Source: Streptomyces toyocaensis (GTDB lineage: Bacteria; Actinomycetota; Actinomycetes; Streptomycetales; Streptomycetaceae). Taken from it: 64,000 bases of DNA. The DNA lies in contig NZ_JFCB01000001.1 in assembly GCF_000725125.1 (NCBI RefSeq), positions 827,335-891,334 of the forward strand, in the 5' to 3' direction. Made by a program: the position numbers and the translations under genes. Positions 46,981-55,786 of this stretch are shown here, in pieces (position 1 is the first letter of the stretch; each line of letters starts with the position of its first letter). Below the pieces are notes generated by a model, which did no database searches, was not told the origin of the DNA, and saw only the letters and a program-made list of their open reading frames with translations.

Positions 46981-49077
46981 ATGTCTGATCGGGGAGCGAG
47001 CCCCCTGTCACTCCCGGACGACTGGCCGGACCACCCGGATCCGATCCTGGTGCTCAACCGCATGGGCAGCTTCGACTGGGACCTGGACTCCGGGGCCATG
47101 CAGATGGACGCCCGGGCGCACGAGATCTTCGACGTGCGCCCGGACGAGTACGACGACCGGCCCGAGACCCTGTCGGCACGGGTGCCGCCCGGGGAGGCCC
47201 GGCGGCTGGACTCGGCGGTCTCGCAGGCGCTGAAGAACGGCAGCGAGAACTACGGCGCCTACTTCCGCGTCCGCCGCCGCGACGGCGGGCTGCGCTGGAC
47301 CCACACCCAGGGCTACATCCGGCGGGACGAGACGGGCCGGCCGCGCCGCATCATCGGCATCGTCCGGGACGCCACCCAGGAACTGAGCGACACCGAGGCG
47401 CGACGCGCGCAGGCGGAACAGGAGGACGCGCGGCGTCGGCAGACCAACATCGTCCAGCTCACCACCGCCGCCCTCGCCCACGCCCGCACCGTGCGCGAGG
47501 TCATCGACGCCCTCAAGGACACCCACGGGCTCACTCATCTGGGCGCGACCAGCCTCGTCATGGGACTGGTCGAGGCGGGCCGCATCCGGCTCATCGCCGA
47601 GGGCCCCGACGGCAGTTTCGTCGAGGGCACCCGCATCACCCGGATAGACGAGCCCTACCCGATGAGCGAGGTGGTGCGGACCCTCGGCCCGTGCTTCATC
47701 GAGTCGCCGGAGGAGTTCGCCGAGCGCTACCCGAAGCTCTGGCAGGGCATCACCGGTCTGAACATCACCTCGGCCGCCTATCTGCCGCTCATCGTCCAGG
47801 CCCGCCCGATCGGCGCGATGGGCCTGCTCTACAGCGACCGGCACGGCTTCTCCGCCGAGGAGCGCAACATCCTGGTCGCCCTGGGCAGCAGCATCGCGCA
47901 GAGCCTGCAACGCGCGATGTTCTACGAGCAGGAGATGGACCTCGCGCAGAGCCTGCAGCAGGCCATGCTGCCGCGCACCATCCCCAGCGTGCCCGGCGCC
48001 GATCTCGCCGTGCGCTACCGCGCCGCCTCCCTCGGTGGCACCTTCGGCCGGGACATCGGCGGCGACTGGTACGACCTGATCCCGCTGCCCGGGGGCCGGG
48101 TCGGTGCCGTCATCGGCGACGTCCAGGGCCACGACACGCACGCCGCCGCCGTCATGGGCCAGCTGCGCATCGTGCTGCGCGCCTACGCCGCCGAGGGGCA
48201 CCCGCCGGCCACCGTGATGGCCCGTGCCTCCGTCTTCCTCGACGAGCTGGACACCGACCGCTCGGCGACCTGCCTCTACGCCGAGGCCGACCTGTCCACC
48301 GGCGTGGTGCAGGTGGTCCGGGCCGGCCACATCGACCCGCTGGTGCGCCGCACCGACGGCTCCTGCCACCGCGTTCCCGTGCCCGGCGGACTGCCGCTCG
48401 GTCTGTCCGCGGAGTTCGGCGGACTCGACTACCCGGTCGGCACGATAGAGCTGGACCCGGGCGACACCCTGCTGCTGTGCACCGACGGCCTCGTCGAACA
48501 GCCGGGCGCCGACCTCGACGACGGCATGCGGGCCCTGTCCGCCTTGATCGCCGTGGGCCCCGAGGACGTGCGCGACCTCGCCGACCGGCTCATCGTCGTC
48601 GCCGAGGAGCGCGGCGGCGACGACGACGTGGCGCTGCTCCTGCTGCGCCGCCGCGCCCTGGACAGCCCGCGCTCCGGCGGCCGGCTCAAGCAGCACGTGC
48701 CGCCCGGCGACCCCGGCGCGCTCTCCGAGACCCGGCGCATGATCCGTAAGGCGGCGAGCGCGTGGGGCGCGGGGGACCGGGCCGACGAGATCGAACTGGT
48801 CGCCGACGAGATGATCACCAACGTCCTGATGCACACCGAGGGCACCGCGGTCGTCACCCTCAGGGTCCTCACTGGCAAGGACCGGCGGGTGCGCGTGGAG
48901 GTCGAGGACTCCTCCAGCGCCCTGCCGCGCCGCCGTGAGGCCGGCGAGTCGGGGGTCTCCGGGCGGGGCCTGCTCCTGGTCGACATGCTCACCGACGTGT
49001 GGGGCGTGGAGGCACGGGGTGGCGGCAAGTGCGTGTGGAGCGAGTTCGTCGTGCCCGAGGGGCCCGGCCCGGCCTGA
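46981..49077 (+). CDS. PAS-GAF-PP2C (SpoIIE-type) phosphatase with C-terminal HATPase domain
   Basis: This 698-aa signalling protein has a PAS domain (about residues 25-145, WTHTQGYIRRDETGRPRRII), a GAF domain (about 165-320, GLLYSDRHGFSAEERNILVA), a PP2C/SpoIIE phosphatase (about 335-560) and an anti-sigma-type HATPase (about 575-690). The phosphatase has the metal-binding IGGDWYDLIPLPG, VIGDVQGHD and GGDDDVALLL. The HATPase has LVADEMITNVLMHTEG and GRGLLLVDML. Proteins with this layout in Streptomyces act in partner-switching cascades on anti-anti-sigma and sigma factors (family knowledge). The ATG at 46981 follows AAGGTG. No such partners are adjacent; the ECF sigma at 51453 is a different type. 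Confidence 0.93.
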   Translation: MSDRGASPLSLPDDWPDHPDPILVLNRMGSFDWDLDSGAMQMDARAHEIFDVRPDEYDDRPETLSARVPPGEARRLDSAVSQALKNGSENYGAYFRVRRRDGGLRWTHTQGYIRRDETGRPRRIIGIVRDATQELSDTEARRAQAEQEDARRRQTNIVQLTTAALAHARTVREVIDALKDTHGLTHLGATSLVMGLVEAGRIRLIAEGPDGSFVEGTRITRIDEPYPMSEVVRTLGPCFIESPEEFAERYPKLWQGITGLNITSAAYLPLIVQARPIGAMGLLYSDRHGFSAEERNILVALGSSIAQSLQRAMFYEQEMDLAQSLQQAMLPRTIPSVPGADLAVRYRAASLGGTFGRDIGGDWYDLIPLPGGRVGAVIGDVQGHDTHAAAVMGQLRIVLRAYAAEGHPPATVMARASVFLDELDTDRSATCLYAEADLSTGVVQVVRAGHIDPLVRRTDGSCHRVPVPGGLPLGLSAEFGGLDYPVGTIELDPGDTLLLCTDGLVEQPGADLDDGMRALSALIAVGPEDVRDLADRLIVVAEERGGDDDVALLLLRRRALDSPRSGGRLKQHVPPGDPGALSETRRMIRKAASAWGAGDRADEIELVADEMITNVLMHTEGTAVVTLRVLTGKDRRVRVEVEDSSSALPRRREAGESGVSGRGLLLVDMLTDVWGVEARGGGKCVWSEFVVPEGPGPA

Positions 49078-49108
49078 CCGCGCCGGTCCCCGGTGGCACC
49101 CTTGACGT

Positions 49109-49972
49109 ATGCCGGAACTCCCCGAGGTCGAGGCGCTCAAGGACTTCCTCACCGAGCACCTGACCGGCCACGAGATCGTCCGGGTGCTGCCCGTGGCGAT
49201 CAGCGTCCTGAAGACCTACGACCCGCCGCTCACGGCCGTCGAGGGCCGCGAGGTCACCGCCGTGCGCCGGTACGGCAAGTTCCTCGCCCTGGAGACGGAC
49301 GGCGGACCGTACGTCGTCGCCCATCTGGCCCGCGCGGGCTGGTTGCACTGGAAGGACAGCCTGCCCAGCGGCCCTCCCCGCCCCGGCAAGGGCCCCCTCG
49401 CGCTGCGTGTCGCGCTGGAGACCGGCGCGGGCTTCGACCTGACGGAGGCGGGGACCCAGAAGCGGCTCGCGGTGTACGTCGTGGCGGACCCGGGGGAGGT
49501 CCCGGGCATCGCGCGGCTGGGGCCGGACCCGCTGGCCGACGACTTCGACGAGCGGCGCCTGGCGGACCTGCTGTCCGGGGAACGCCGCCGCCTGAAGGGC
49601 GCGCTGCGCGACCAGAGCCTGATCGCGGGCGTCGGGAACGCCTACAGCGACGAGATCCTGCACGCGGCCCGCATGTCCCCCTACAAACCGGCCGGCTCCC
49701 TCACTCCGGAGGAGACCACCCGGCTGTACGAGGCCCTGCGCACCACCCTCACCGAGGCGGTGGAACGCTCCCGAGGGGTCGCGGCCGGACGGCTGAAGGC
49801 CGAGAAGAGGAGCGGGCTGCGGGTCCACGGCCGGACCGGCGAGGCCTGCCCGGTGTGCGGGGACACCGTCCGCGAGGTCTCCTTCAGCGACTCCTCGCTG
49901 CAGTACTGCCCGACGTGCCAGACCGGCGGCAGGCCGCTGGCCGACCGCAGGCTCTCCCGTCTGCTGAAATGA
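49109..49972 (+). CDS. Fpg/Nei-family DNA glycosylase
   Basis: This 287-aa base-excision-repair enzyme removes oxidised bases and nicks the strand. The catalytic N-terminus is MPELPEVE (Pro2 after Met removal, Glu3). RRYGKFLAL supplies the conserved Lys, QSLIAGVGNAYSDEIL is the helix-two-turn-helix, and the C-terminal zinc finger is CPVCG plus YCPTC. Some residues (for example AGWLHWKD) differ from Fpg proper, and the enzyme may be closer to actinobacterial Nei-type proteins. The ATG at 49109 is 31 bp after the phosphatase gene, so the two may be co-transcribed. Confidence 0.93.
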   Translation: MPELPEVEALKDFLTEHLTGHEIVRVLPVAISVLKTYDPPLTAVEGREVTAVRRYGKFLALETDGGPYVVAHLARAGWLHWKDSLPSGPPRPGKGPLALRVALETGAGFDLTEAGTQKRLAVYVVADPGEVPGIARLGPDPLADDFDERRLADLLSGERRRLKGALRDQSLIAGVGNAYSDEILHAARMSPYKPAGSLTPEETTRLYEALRTTLTEAVERSRGVAAGRLKAEKRSGLRVHGRTGEACPVCGDTVREVSFSDSSLQYCPTCQTGGRPLADRRLSRLLK

Positions 49973-49990
49973 GCCACCGGTGCGGACCGG

Positions 49991-50644
49991 TCAGCGGGGC
50001 TCCAGGGTCACCAGGCGCTCGCCGTCCGCCGTCCGCACCTCGTAGCGGGCGATCTCCTCGGGGTGCATGGCGGAGCCGCCCGGCATCATGTGGGGGCGGG
50101 CGTCGTGCCGGGGCACGCTCCAACTGGTCACCGTCTCCTCGGAGCCGTCCCGGCCGACCACCACCAGGCGGCAGGCGCGCGGGCCCGCGCCGTCCTTGAC
50201 CCGCAACTCCAGCCGGCTGCCCCAGGCCTTGTCCTCGGCGGTCACCTCCGCCCACACCCCGGACCGCTCGTCGGTCGCCGCGATGCTCACGGGGTCCGGG
50301 CCGCCGTCCTCCGCCATCACCGCGATCGCGGGCGCGGACACCGCGAGCACCACCGAGGCGGCCAGCGCCAGCAGCAACCGGCGGCGTCCCGCGCGGTTGC
50401 GGACCGCGACCTGTGACAGCAGGCGGTCCAGCATCCTCGGGCCGGGCGTGGCCAACGGGCTCACCGGTCGCGGAGTGGCGCTCCGGTACAACATCAACTG
50501 ACGTGCGGCGGGGCCGAATTCGGTCACCTGGACAGCGCAGCTCGGGCACTCCATGAGGTGGTCCTCGAAGCGGAACGCCTCCGCCTCGTCCAGCACGCCG
50601 AGCGCGTAGGCGCCGACGTCGCGATGCCTCTCCAGGGACCTCAT
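49991..50644 (-). CDS. zinc anti-sigma factor of an ECF sigma factor
   Basis: This 217-aa single-pass protein carries the ZAS zinc motif at the N-terminus (HRDVGAYALGVLDEAEAFRF then EDHLMECPSC). It has a membrane helix at about residues 92-112 (LLLALAASVVLAVSAPAIAV) and an extracytoplasmic beta-rich domain (RLELRVKDGAGPRACRLVVV). It should hold the sigma factor until a signal is sensed outside. The likely partner is the ECF sigma at 51453, with a 173-aa unknown gene between, all on one strand. The ATG at 50644 is used. The signal is unknown. Confidence 0.9.
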   Translation of the reverse strand: MRSLERHRDVGAYALGVLDEAEAFRFEDHLMECPSCAVQVTEFGPAARQLMLYRSATPRPVSPLATPGPRMLDRLLSQVAVRNRAGRRRLLLALAASVVLAVSAPAIAVMAEDGGPDPVSIAATDERSGVWAEVTAEDKAWGSRLELRVKDGAGPRACRLVVVGRDGSEETVTSWSVPRHDARPHMMPGGSAMHPEEIARYEVRTADGERLVTLEPR

Positions 50645-50794
50645 GCCGAATCCTCGTACCGTTGGGTGCGGGTGGGGTTACTCCTTGCTCCCACCGGTAC
50701 GCACCAGCCGGCCGAATCACTCAAGCGGCGTGCCGAATCGTAACCAAAGGATTCGGAGCCCTCCGGCCCGCGGATTGGTCGGATTTCCCGGAAT

Positions 50795-51316
50795 CTAGAA
50801 GAGGTGGATGGCGAGGTGGCCGAGCGGCAGCCCGAGCTGCCAGGCCGGCGTCCACACCTTGGGCCCCTCGTCCTCACCCGCCACCGCGCCGCCGCCCGGC
50901 ACCGCGTTCAGATCGGGCGCGAGCAGTTCCGTCTCCCGCAGCCAGCGCCAGGCCTCGCGGGCCAGCTCCAGATCCGGATCCGGCACCGGCCGGCCGGAGG
51001 CGCCGGCGTCGGCGGCCAGGTCTGCCAGACGCCCCTGGACCCACTCCTGCCACGGCTGGTCGTACGCGGTCAGCGACAGCCAGGTCTCCAGCTGGGTGAC
51101 CACCCGGATGCCGGACAGCTCGCCGTCGGTGTCGGACAGGAAGACGGTCAGCGCCAGCGCGTCCCGGCCGGCCCGGAACTCGAAGGACGTCGGCGGCATG
51201 AGATCGCCGCTGCGCAGCAGTTCGTCGGCGATGTACTCGGCGTACAACCAGGCCATGGGGACGGTCAGTTCACCGTCACCGGTGCCGTCCGTGCTCTCTG
51301 GACCTCTGTGCAGCAT
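50795..51316 (-). CDS. 173-aa unknown protein between sigma and anti-sigma
   Basis: The protein contains PMAWLYAEYIADELLRSGDL, SLTAYDQPWQEWVQGRLADL and an end with VWTPAWQLGLPLGHLAIHLF. It has no signal peptide or membrane segment. It is well composed for a cytoplasmic protein, but I do not recognise the family. It sits between the ECF sigma gene (137 bp upstream) and the anti-sigma gene (150 bp downstream), in the same direction. It may be a third part of that regulatory unit or an unrelated insert. The ATG at 51316 is the only well-placed start. Confidence 0.7.
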   Translation of the reverse strand: MLHRGPESTDGTGDGELTVPMAWLYAEYIADELLRSGDLMPPTSFEFRAGRDALALTVFLSDTDGELSGIRVVTQLETWLSLTAYDQPWQEWVQGRLADLAADAGASGRPVPDPDLELAREAWRWLRETELLAPDLNAVPGGGAVAGEDEGPKVWTPAWQLGLPLGHLAIHLF

Positions 51317-51452
51317 CCCTTCCTGCCTTCCTCCGGTGCGTGCGCGTCGCCCGAACCCGGGCCCCCGGTCCGGAACACGGATGAGGACAGCCGATTACTC
51401 AACCGGGGTCATCGGCAAGGCGCTTTACGGAGGTTTGACTCGACGGCCGGTT

Positions 51453-51998
51453 TCACCGCATGTCGGAGGCGTATCCGGGAAGCACCCGGCGCAGGGCGCG
51501 CAGCGCGTAGTACGCGCGGGACTTCACGGTACCGGGCGGAATTCCGAGGGCCGCCGCGGCTTCCGCCACACTCGCCCCCTGGAAGTACACGAGCACCAGG
51601 ACTTCACGGTGCTCGGGAGTGAGTGTCTTCACAGCCTCGCGGACGTCGAGCATCGCCGCGGCCCGTTCGGCGTGGTCGGAGATCACCCGCGCGTTCTCCA
51701 GCACGGCGTCGCCGACCTCGGCCGGGCGGGCCTGACGGGCCCGCCGGGCGTCGATCGCGAGCCGCCGCGCCACGGTGAGCAGCCAGGGCCGCACGGAGTC
51801 GAAGTCCTCCGCGCGCAGGGCCTCGGGGTGCTGCCAGGCACGCACCAGTGTCTCCTGGACCAGATCCTCCGCGCGCTGCCGGTCCCCGTCGCAGAGCCGG
51901 AGCAGCAGCGCGAAGAGGGGCCTGCCGTGCTCGCGCTGCAGTGCGGCGAGCTCGTGCTCGGCGGTCGTCCCGTTCGTGAGTGTGATTCCGGCCGTCAT
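51453..51998 (-). CDS. ECF-family RNA polymerase sigma factor
   Basis: This 181-aa sigma factor has region 2 (LFALLLRLCDGDRQRAEDLV then QETLVRAWQHPEAL, the -10-binding part) and region 4 (LTPEHREVLVLVYFQGASVA then AALGIPPGTVKSRAYYAL). There is no region 1 or 3, as usual for ECF factors. It likely directs a stress regulon under control of the zinc anti-sigma at 49991. The ATG at 51998 is preferred; an ATG at 52115 and GTG codons extend the frame upstream and cannot be excluded. It is divergent from the CapA-like gene. Confidence 0.92.
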   Translation of the reverse strand: MTAGITLTNGTTAEHELAALQREHGRPLFALLLRLCDGDRQRAEDLVQETLVRAWQHPEALRAEDFDSVRPWLLTVARRLAIDARRARQARPAEVGDAVLENARVISDHAERAAAMLDVREAVKTLTPEHREVLVLVYFQGASVAEAAAALGIPPGTVKSRAYYALRALRRVLPGYASDMR

Positions 51999-52208
51999 GG
52001 CCGTATGGCAGCGCACGGCGCTGCCCGGGGACAGGGCGCGCACATGGGCGTGCGGCGGACGGTCGATCGCGTCGACGAACGGTTCGACGAACGGTCGAGG
52101 AGGCCGTTCGCGCACGCCGGACGGCCTAAAGAGCGTGTCGGAACAGCCGGGGAACGGGTGGTGCTTCTTACCTGTTTATCCATAAATACGACTACAGCGG
52201 GGTGAGTG

Positions 52209-53363
52209 ATGATCGCACGCAGCCGGCAGGTGGCCCTGGTCCTGACCTTCGTCCTCGCCGCGGGCGCCGCCTGCCAGGCCCGCGAGCACCGGCCACCGGA
52301 ACCGGGGCGTCCGGCCCCGTCCGCCGCGGAGCGCCGCGGTTTCACCCTCGTCGCCTCCGGCGACGTACTGCCCCACAGCTCGATCATCGAACGCGCCCGT
52401 TACGACGCCGGGGGCACCGGCTACGACTTCCGGCCGATGCTCTCCGGCATCCGCTCCGTCGTCGCCCCCGCGGACGTGGCGCTCTGCCACATGGAGACCG
52501 TCTACGGCGCCGACGGCGACTACACCGGTTACCCCCTCTTCAGGTCCCCGCCCGAGGTGGCCCACGGCCTCGCCGCCACCGGCTACGACGGCTGCTCCAC
52601 CGCCTCCAACCACTCCCTCGACGACGGCGTGGCCGGTATCCGCCGCACCCTGGACGCCCTCGACCGGGCCGGTGTGCGCCACGCGGGCTCGGCGCGCAGC
52701 GAGCGGGAGGCCCGCACGGCGACCGTGCTGCGGGCGGGGGCGGCACGCCTCACCCACCTCGCCTACACCTACGACACCAACGGCATCCCGCTGCCGCCGG
52801 ACAGCCCCTGGGCGGTCAACCTCGTCGACGAGGCGCGGATCGTCGCCGACGCGCGGGCCGCCCGGCGGGCCGGAGCCGACGTCGTCGTGGTCTCCCTGCA
52901 CTGGGGCACCGAATGGCAGGAGGCGCCCGACGGGCAGCAGACCGGCCTGGCCCGCTCGCTCACCGCCTCGCAGACCGGCGGCCGCCCCGACATCGACCTG
53001 ATCCTCGGCACCCACGCCCATGTGCCGCAGGCGTACGAGAAGGTCAACGGCACCTGGGTGATCTACGGCATGGGCGACCAGATCGCCGGCGCGATGACCA
53101 ACCACGAGGGGCTCCAGGACCCGCGCGGGAACCAGTCCACCGTGGGCCGCTTCACCTTCGCCCCGCCGGCCCGCCCCGGGGGCCGCTGGGAGGTGACCCG
53201 GGCGGAGTTCGTCCCGCAGCTGTTCGACGTGGACGCCGGGCGTGTGGTCAACCTCAACCGGGCGCTGGAGCAGGGCGCGGAGGTGCACGCGGTGCGCGAC
53301 CGCATCCGCGACGTCGTGCTGAGCCGGGGCGCGGCGCAGGACGGCCTGGTGATGGGGAAGTAG
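52209..53363 (+). CDS. CapA/PgsA-like metallophosphatase-fold lipoprotein
   Basis: This 384-aa protein has a lipoprotein signal (LTFVLAAGAAC, mature Cys at about residue 21) and then the CapA fold: TLVASGDVLPHSS, DVALCHMETVYG, STASNHSLDDG, VVVSLHWGTEWQ and ILGTHAHVPQAYE. The Asp, His and Asn residues match the calcineurin-like metal site. Known relatives take part in polyglutamate or polysaccharide capsule synthesis. No capsule genes adjoin it. The ATG at 52209 is used; a GTG sits one codon earlier. Confidence 0.92.
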   Translation: MIARSRQVALVLTFVLAAGAACQAREHRPPEPGRPAPSAAERRGFTLVASGDVLPHSSIIERARYDAGGTGYDFRPMLSGIRSVVAPADVALCHMETVYGADGDYTGYPLFRSPPEVAHGLAATGYDGCSTASNHSLDDGVAGIRRTLDALDRAGVRHAGSARSEREARTATVLRAGAARLTHLAYTYDTNGIPLPPDSPWAVNLVDEARIVADARAARRAGADVVVVSLHWGTEWQEAPDGQQTGLARSLTASQTGGRPDIDLILGTHAHVPQAYEKVNGTWVIYGMGDQIAGAMTNHEGLQDPRGNQSTVGRFTFAPPARPGGRWEVTRAEFVPQLFDVDAGRVVNLNRALEQGAEVHAVRDRIRDVVLSRGAAQDGLVMGK

Positions 53364-53656
53364 CCCGGAGCCCGTCAGCCGACGTCCACACGGTCGAGGG
53401 CCGTCGGCGTGGACCCGGTGACACGCCGACGGGCCGTCGCCCCGGTGTCCGTGAGGCCCCGCCCACCGCTTCCGCCCTCCGCCCCCGCCCACCGCCCGGG
53501 GTATCCGGTGCTCGCGGTCGACCGCGGCGGTGATCACCGGGCGCCCCTCGTCGGCCGGCCCGCACCGGAGCGCGGACGACGTCGACGAACGTCCCGACGC
53601 CTGCAACGACCTCGTCACCGGGTTCCTCGCCGCACTCCGAGCCGCCTGGTGCGGCG
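53364..53656. other. gene-free convergent gap
   Basis: These 293 bp between the convergent CapA-like and permease genes contain no gene that I can support. Short frames with biased codons (DERPDACNDLVTGFLAALRA near 53570-53640) may be remnants. No clear terminator was found. Confidence 0.4.
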
Positions 53657-55114
53657 TCAGCGCCGAGCCAGCTCCGAACGCCGGTAGGAGTACCCGAAGT
53701 AGACCACCAGGCCGACCAGGAACCAGATCGCGAACCGTGCCCAGGTCTGCCACTGCAGGAACGTGATCAGCCAGACGGAGAAGACCACGCCCAGCGCCGG
53801 CACGACCGGCATCCACGGGGTGCGGAAGGTGCGCGGCAGCTCCGGATGCCGGTGACGCAGCACGATCACCGCCGTGCACACCACCACGAACGCCAGCAGG
53901 ATGCCGATGTTGGTGAGTTCGGCCGCCTCTCCGATCGGCAGGAACCCGGCGATGGCGGCCGACGCCACCCCGACGATCCAGGTGACCCGGGTCGGCACGT
54001 GCCGGGTCGGGTGGGTCCTGGCGAACCAGCGGGGCAGCAGCCCGTCCCGCGACATGGCGAACCACACCCGGGTGACACCCAGCATGAAGGTGAACATCAC
54101 CGTGAGGATGCCGATGATGGCGCCCACCGCGATCACGTCCGCGAGCCCGCCCAGCCCCACCGACTTGAACGCCGTGGAGAAGCCGCTCTCCGGGTCGATG
54201 TCCTGGTAGTCCTGCATGCCCGTGAGCACCAGGCAGGCCGCCACGTACAGGACCATCGAGATGATCAGCGAGTAGATGATCGCCTTCGGCATGTGCCGCT
54301 GGGCGTCCTTGGACTCCTCGGCCGCCGTCGACATCGCGTCGTAGCCGAACACCGCGAAGAACACCGTCGCCGCGCCGGTGAACGCCCCGCCGACCCCGTA
54401 CGGGAAGAACGGGTTGTAGTGGGCGGTGTCGATGTGGAACACCCCGACCGCGATCACCAGCAGCACGACCAGCACCTTCAGCGCCACGACCACCGTCTCG
54501 AACCGGGCCGCGTTCTTGATGCCGAGGTTCAGCAGGAAGGCGATGAGCAGGCACAGCAGCACAGCGAACAGGTCGACGCGACGGCCGTCGCCGGTGCCGG
54601 GCGCCCCCAGCATCCAGGCGGGCAGGTCGGCGCCCATCTCGTCCACGAGGAAGCTGAAGTAGCCGGAGATGCCGATCGCGACCACCGCCACGATCGCCGT
54701 GTACTCCAGCAGCAGGTCCCAGCCGATGAACCAGCCGGCGAGTTCGCCGAGCACCGCGTACCCGTACGTGTAGGCCGAGCCCGCCTTCGGGATCAGGCCC
54801 GCGAACTCGGCGTAGGACAGCGCGGCGGCGGCGCTGGCCACACCCGCGACGAGGAAGGAGATCAGCACCGCGGGTCCCGCCGTGCCGTTGGCGACCGTCC
54901 CCGCGAGCGTGAAGATGCCGGCGCCGATGATGCCGCCCACGCCGATCGCGGTGAGCTGCCACAGGCCGAGGGAGCGTTCCAGCCGCGTGCCCTCACCGGC
55001 CTCCGTCGCCTCGATGTGCTCGATGGGTTTGCGGCGGAGAACCCCCTCACCCGCCCGGAGACCGGCCACGTGCCTCACCTCTTCACGATCGGCGAACGGC
55101 TGACGGCGGATCAT
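53657..55114 (-). CDS. APC-superfamily amino-acid permease (cationic amino acid transporter type)
   Basis: This 485-aa permease has 12 to 14 membrane segments. It has the APC signature LTAIGVGGIIGAGIFTLAG in helix 1, AGWFIGWDLLLEYTAIVAVV, AVFGYDAMSTAAEESKDAQR and MSRDGLLPRWFARTHPTRHV. This pattern is that of the bacterial YfnA/CAT-like family. The N-terminal 45 residues are charged. The ATG at 55114 follows a G-rich stretch; an in-frame ATG at 55162 lacks a site. It follows the UspA gene on the same strand, 60 bp downstream, which is a common pairing. Confidence 0.93.
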   Translation of the reverse strand: MIRRQPFADREEVRHVAGLRAGEGVLRRKPIEHIEATEAGEGTRLERSLGLWQLTAIGVGGIIGAGIFTLAGTVANGTAGPAVLISFLVAGVASAAAALSYAEFAGLIPKAGSAYTYGYAVLGELAGWFIGWDLLLEYTAIVAVVAIGISGYFSFLVDEMGADLPAWMLGAPGTGDGRRVDLFAVLLCLLIAFLLNLGIKNAARFETVVVALKVLVVLLVIAVGVFHIDTAHYNPFFPYGVGGAFTGAATVFFAVFGYDAMSTAAEESKDAQRHMPKAIIYSLIISMVLYVAACLVLTGMQDYQDIDPESGFSTAFKSVGLGGLADVIAVGAIIGILTVMFTFMLGVTRVWFAMSRDGLLPRWFARTHPTRHVPTRVTWIVGVASAAIAGFLPIGEAAELTNIGILLAFVVVCTAVIVLRHRHPELPRTFRTPWMPVVPALGVVFSVWLITFLQWQTWARFAIWFLVGLVVYFGYSYRRSELARR

Positions 55115-55174
55115 GATGCCCCCGCGGCGTCGCCGACGGAAGCCACCACGCGTGCCGGGCACCCCTTCGCGGAC

Positions 55175-55636
55175 TCAAGGCACCACCGTGACCGGCCAGC
55201 GCCCCGCCTTCACCAGCCGCACCGCGACCGACCCGATGAGCCGGTGGCCCGCCTGCTCGGAGGCCCCCACCACCACCGCGTCCGCCTTGAGGTCGTCCGC
55301 CGCCTTCACCAGGCCGTTGTAGGGATCACCGCGGGAGGTGTGGAACTCCCAGCGGAGGTCGGAGATCCCCCTCAACCGCTCCATCGCCTCCCTGATCTGC
55401 GCCACCAGGTCCTGGGCGATCTCCTCCGTCGTGTCGGCCACCGGCGCGCCGAGCGCCGCGCCGGCCCCCAACACCGGCTGCACGTACACGATGGCCAGCA
55501 GGGCGCCCTGACGACGGGCCAGGCCGGAGGCGTAGGCCGCCGCCCGCAGCGAGGAGTCGGAGCCGTCCACGCCGGTCACGATCACCTTCGGGCCGTCCGT
55601 GCCCCGTTCGAACCGGTGGGCCTGCTGTCCCGTCAC
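55175..55636 (-). CDS. universal stress protein (UspA family)
   Basis: This 153-aa single-domain Usp shows the fold pattern KVIVTGVDGSDSSLRAAAYA, a central LLAIVYVQPV strand and the C-terminal ADAVVVGASEQAGHRLIGSV. In ATP-binding Usps the last stretch is Gly-x2-Gly-x9-Gly-Ser; here the loop is shorter, so nucleotide binding is uncertain. The GTG at 55636 lacks a Shine-Dalgarno sequence and has a TAACCT -10 ending 7 nt before it, suggesting a leaderless transcript. The amino-acid permease follows. Confidence 0.9.
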   Translation of the reverse strand: MTGQQAHRFERGTDGPKVIVTGVDGSDSSLRAAAYASGLARRQGALLAIVYVQPVLGAGAALGAPVADTTEEIAQDLVAQIREAMERLRGISDLRWEFHTSRGDPYNGLVKAADDLKADAVVVGASEQAGHRLIGSVAVRLVKAGRWPVTVVP

Positions 55637-55643
55637 GTGAGCG

Positions 55644-55649
55644 AGGTTA
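55644..55649 (-). promoter_or_regulatory. -10 box (TAACCT) of the leaderless UspA gene
   Basis: On the minus strand TAACCT occupies 55649-55644 and is followed by seven bases and then the GTG at 55636. The geometry matches that at 9353 and 14454. Confidence 0.5.
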
Positions 55650-55786
55650 TCGGAAGCCGTGCCCGGGCCGCCTCCGTCGGGCTCCGTCAGGCTCCGTCGC
55701 CCGGCTCTGCGCCGGACGGATGAAATCGTGCCGCCGCACCGGTGTCGCCGGGGTGCGCCACCCCTCCGGGTGGCGACTGATGAGTC

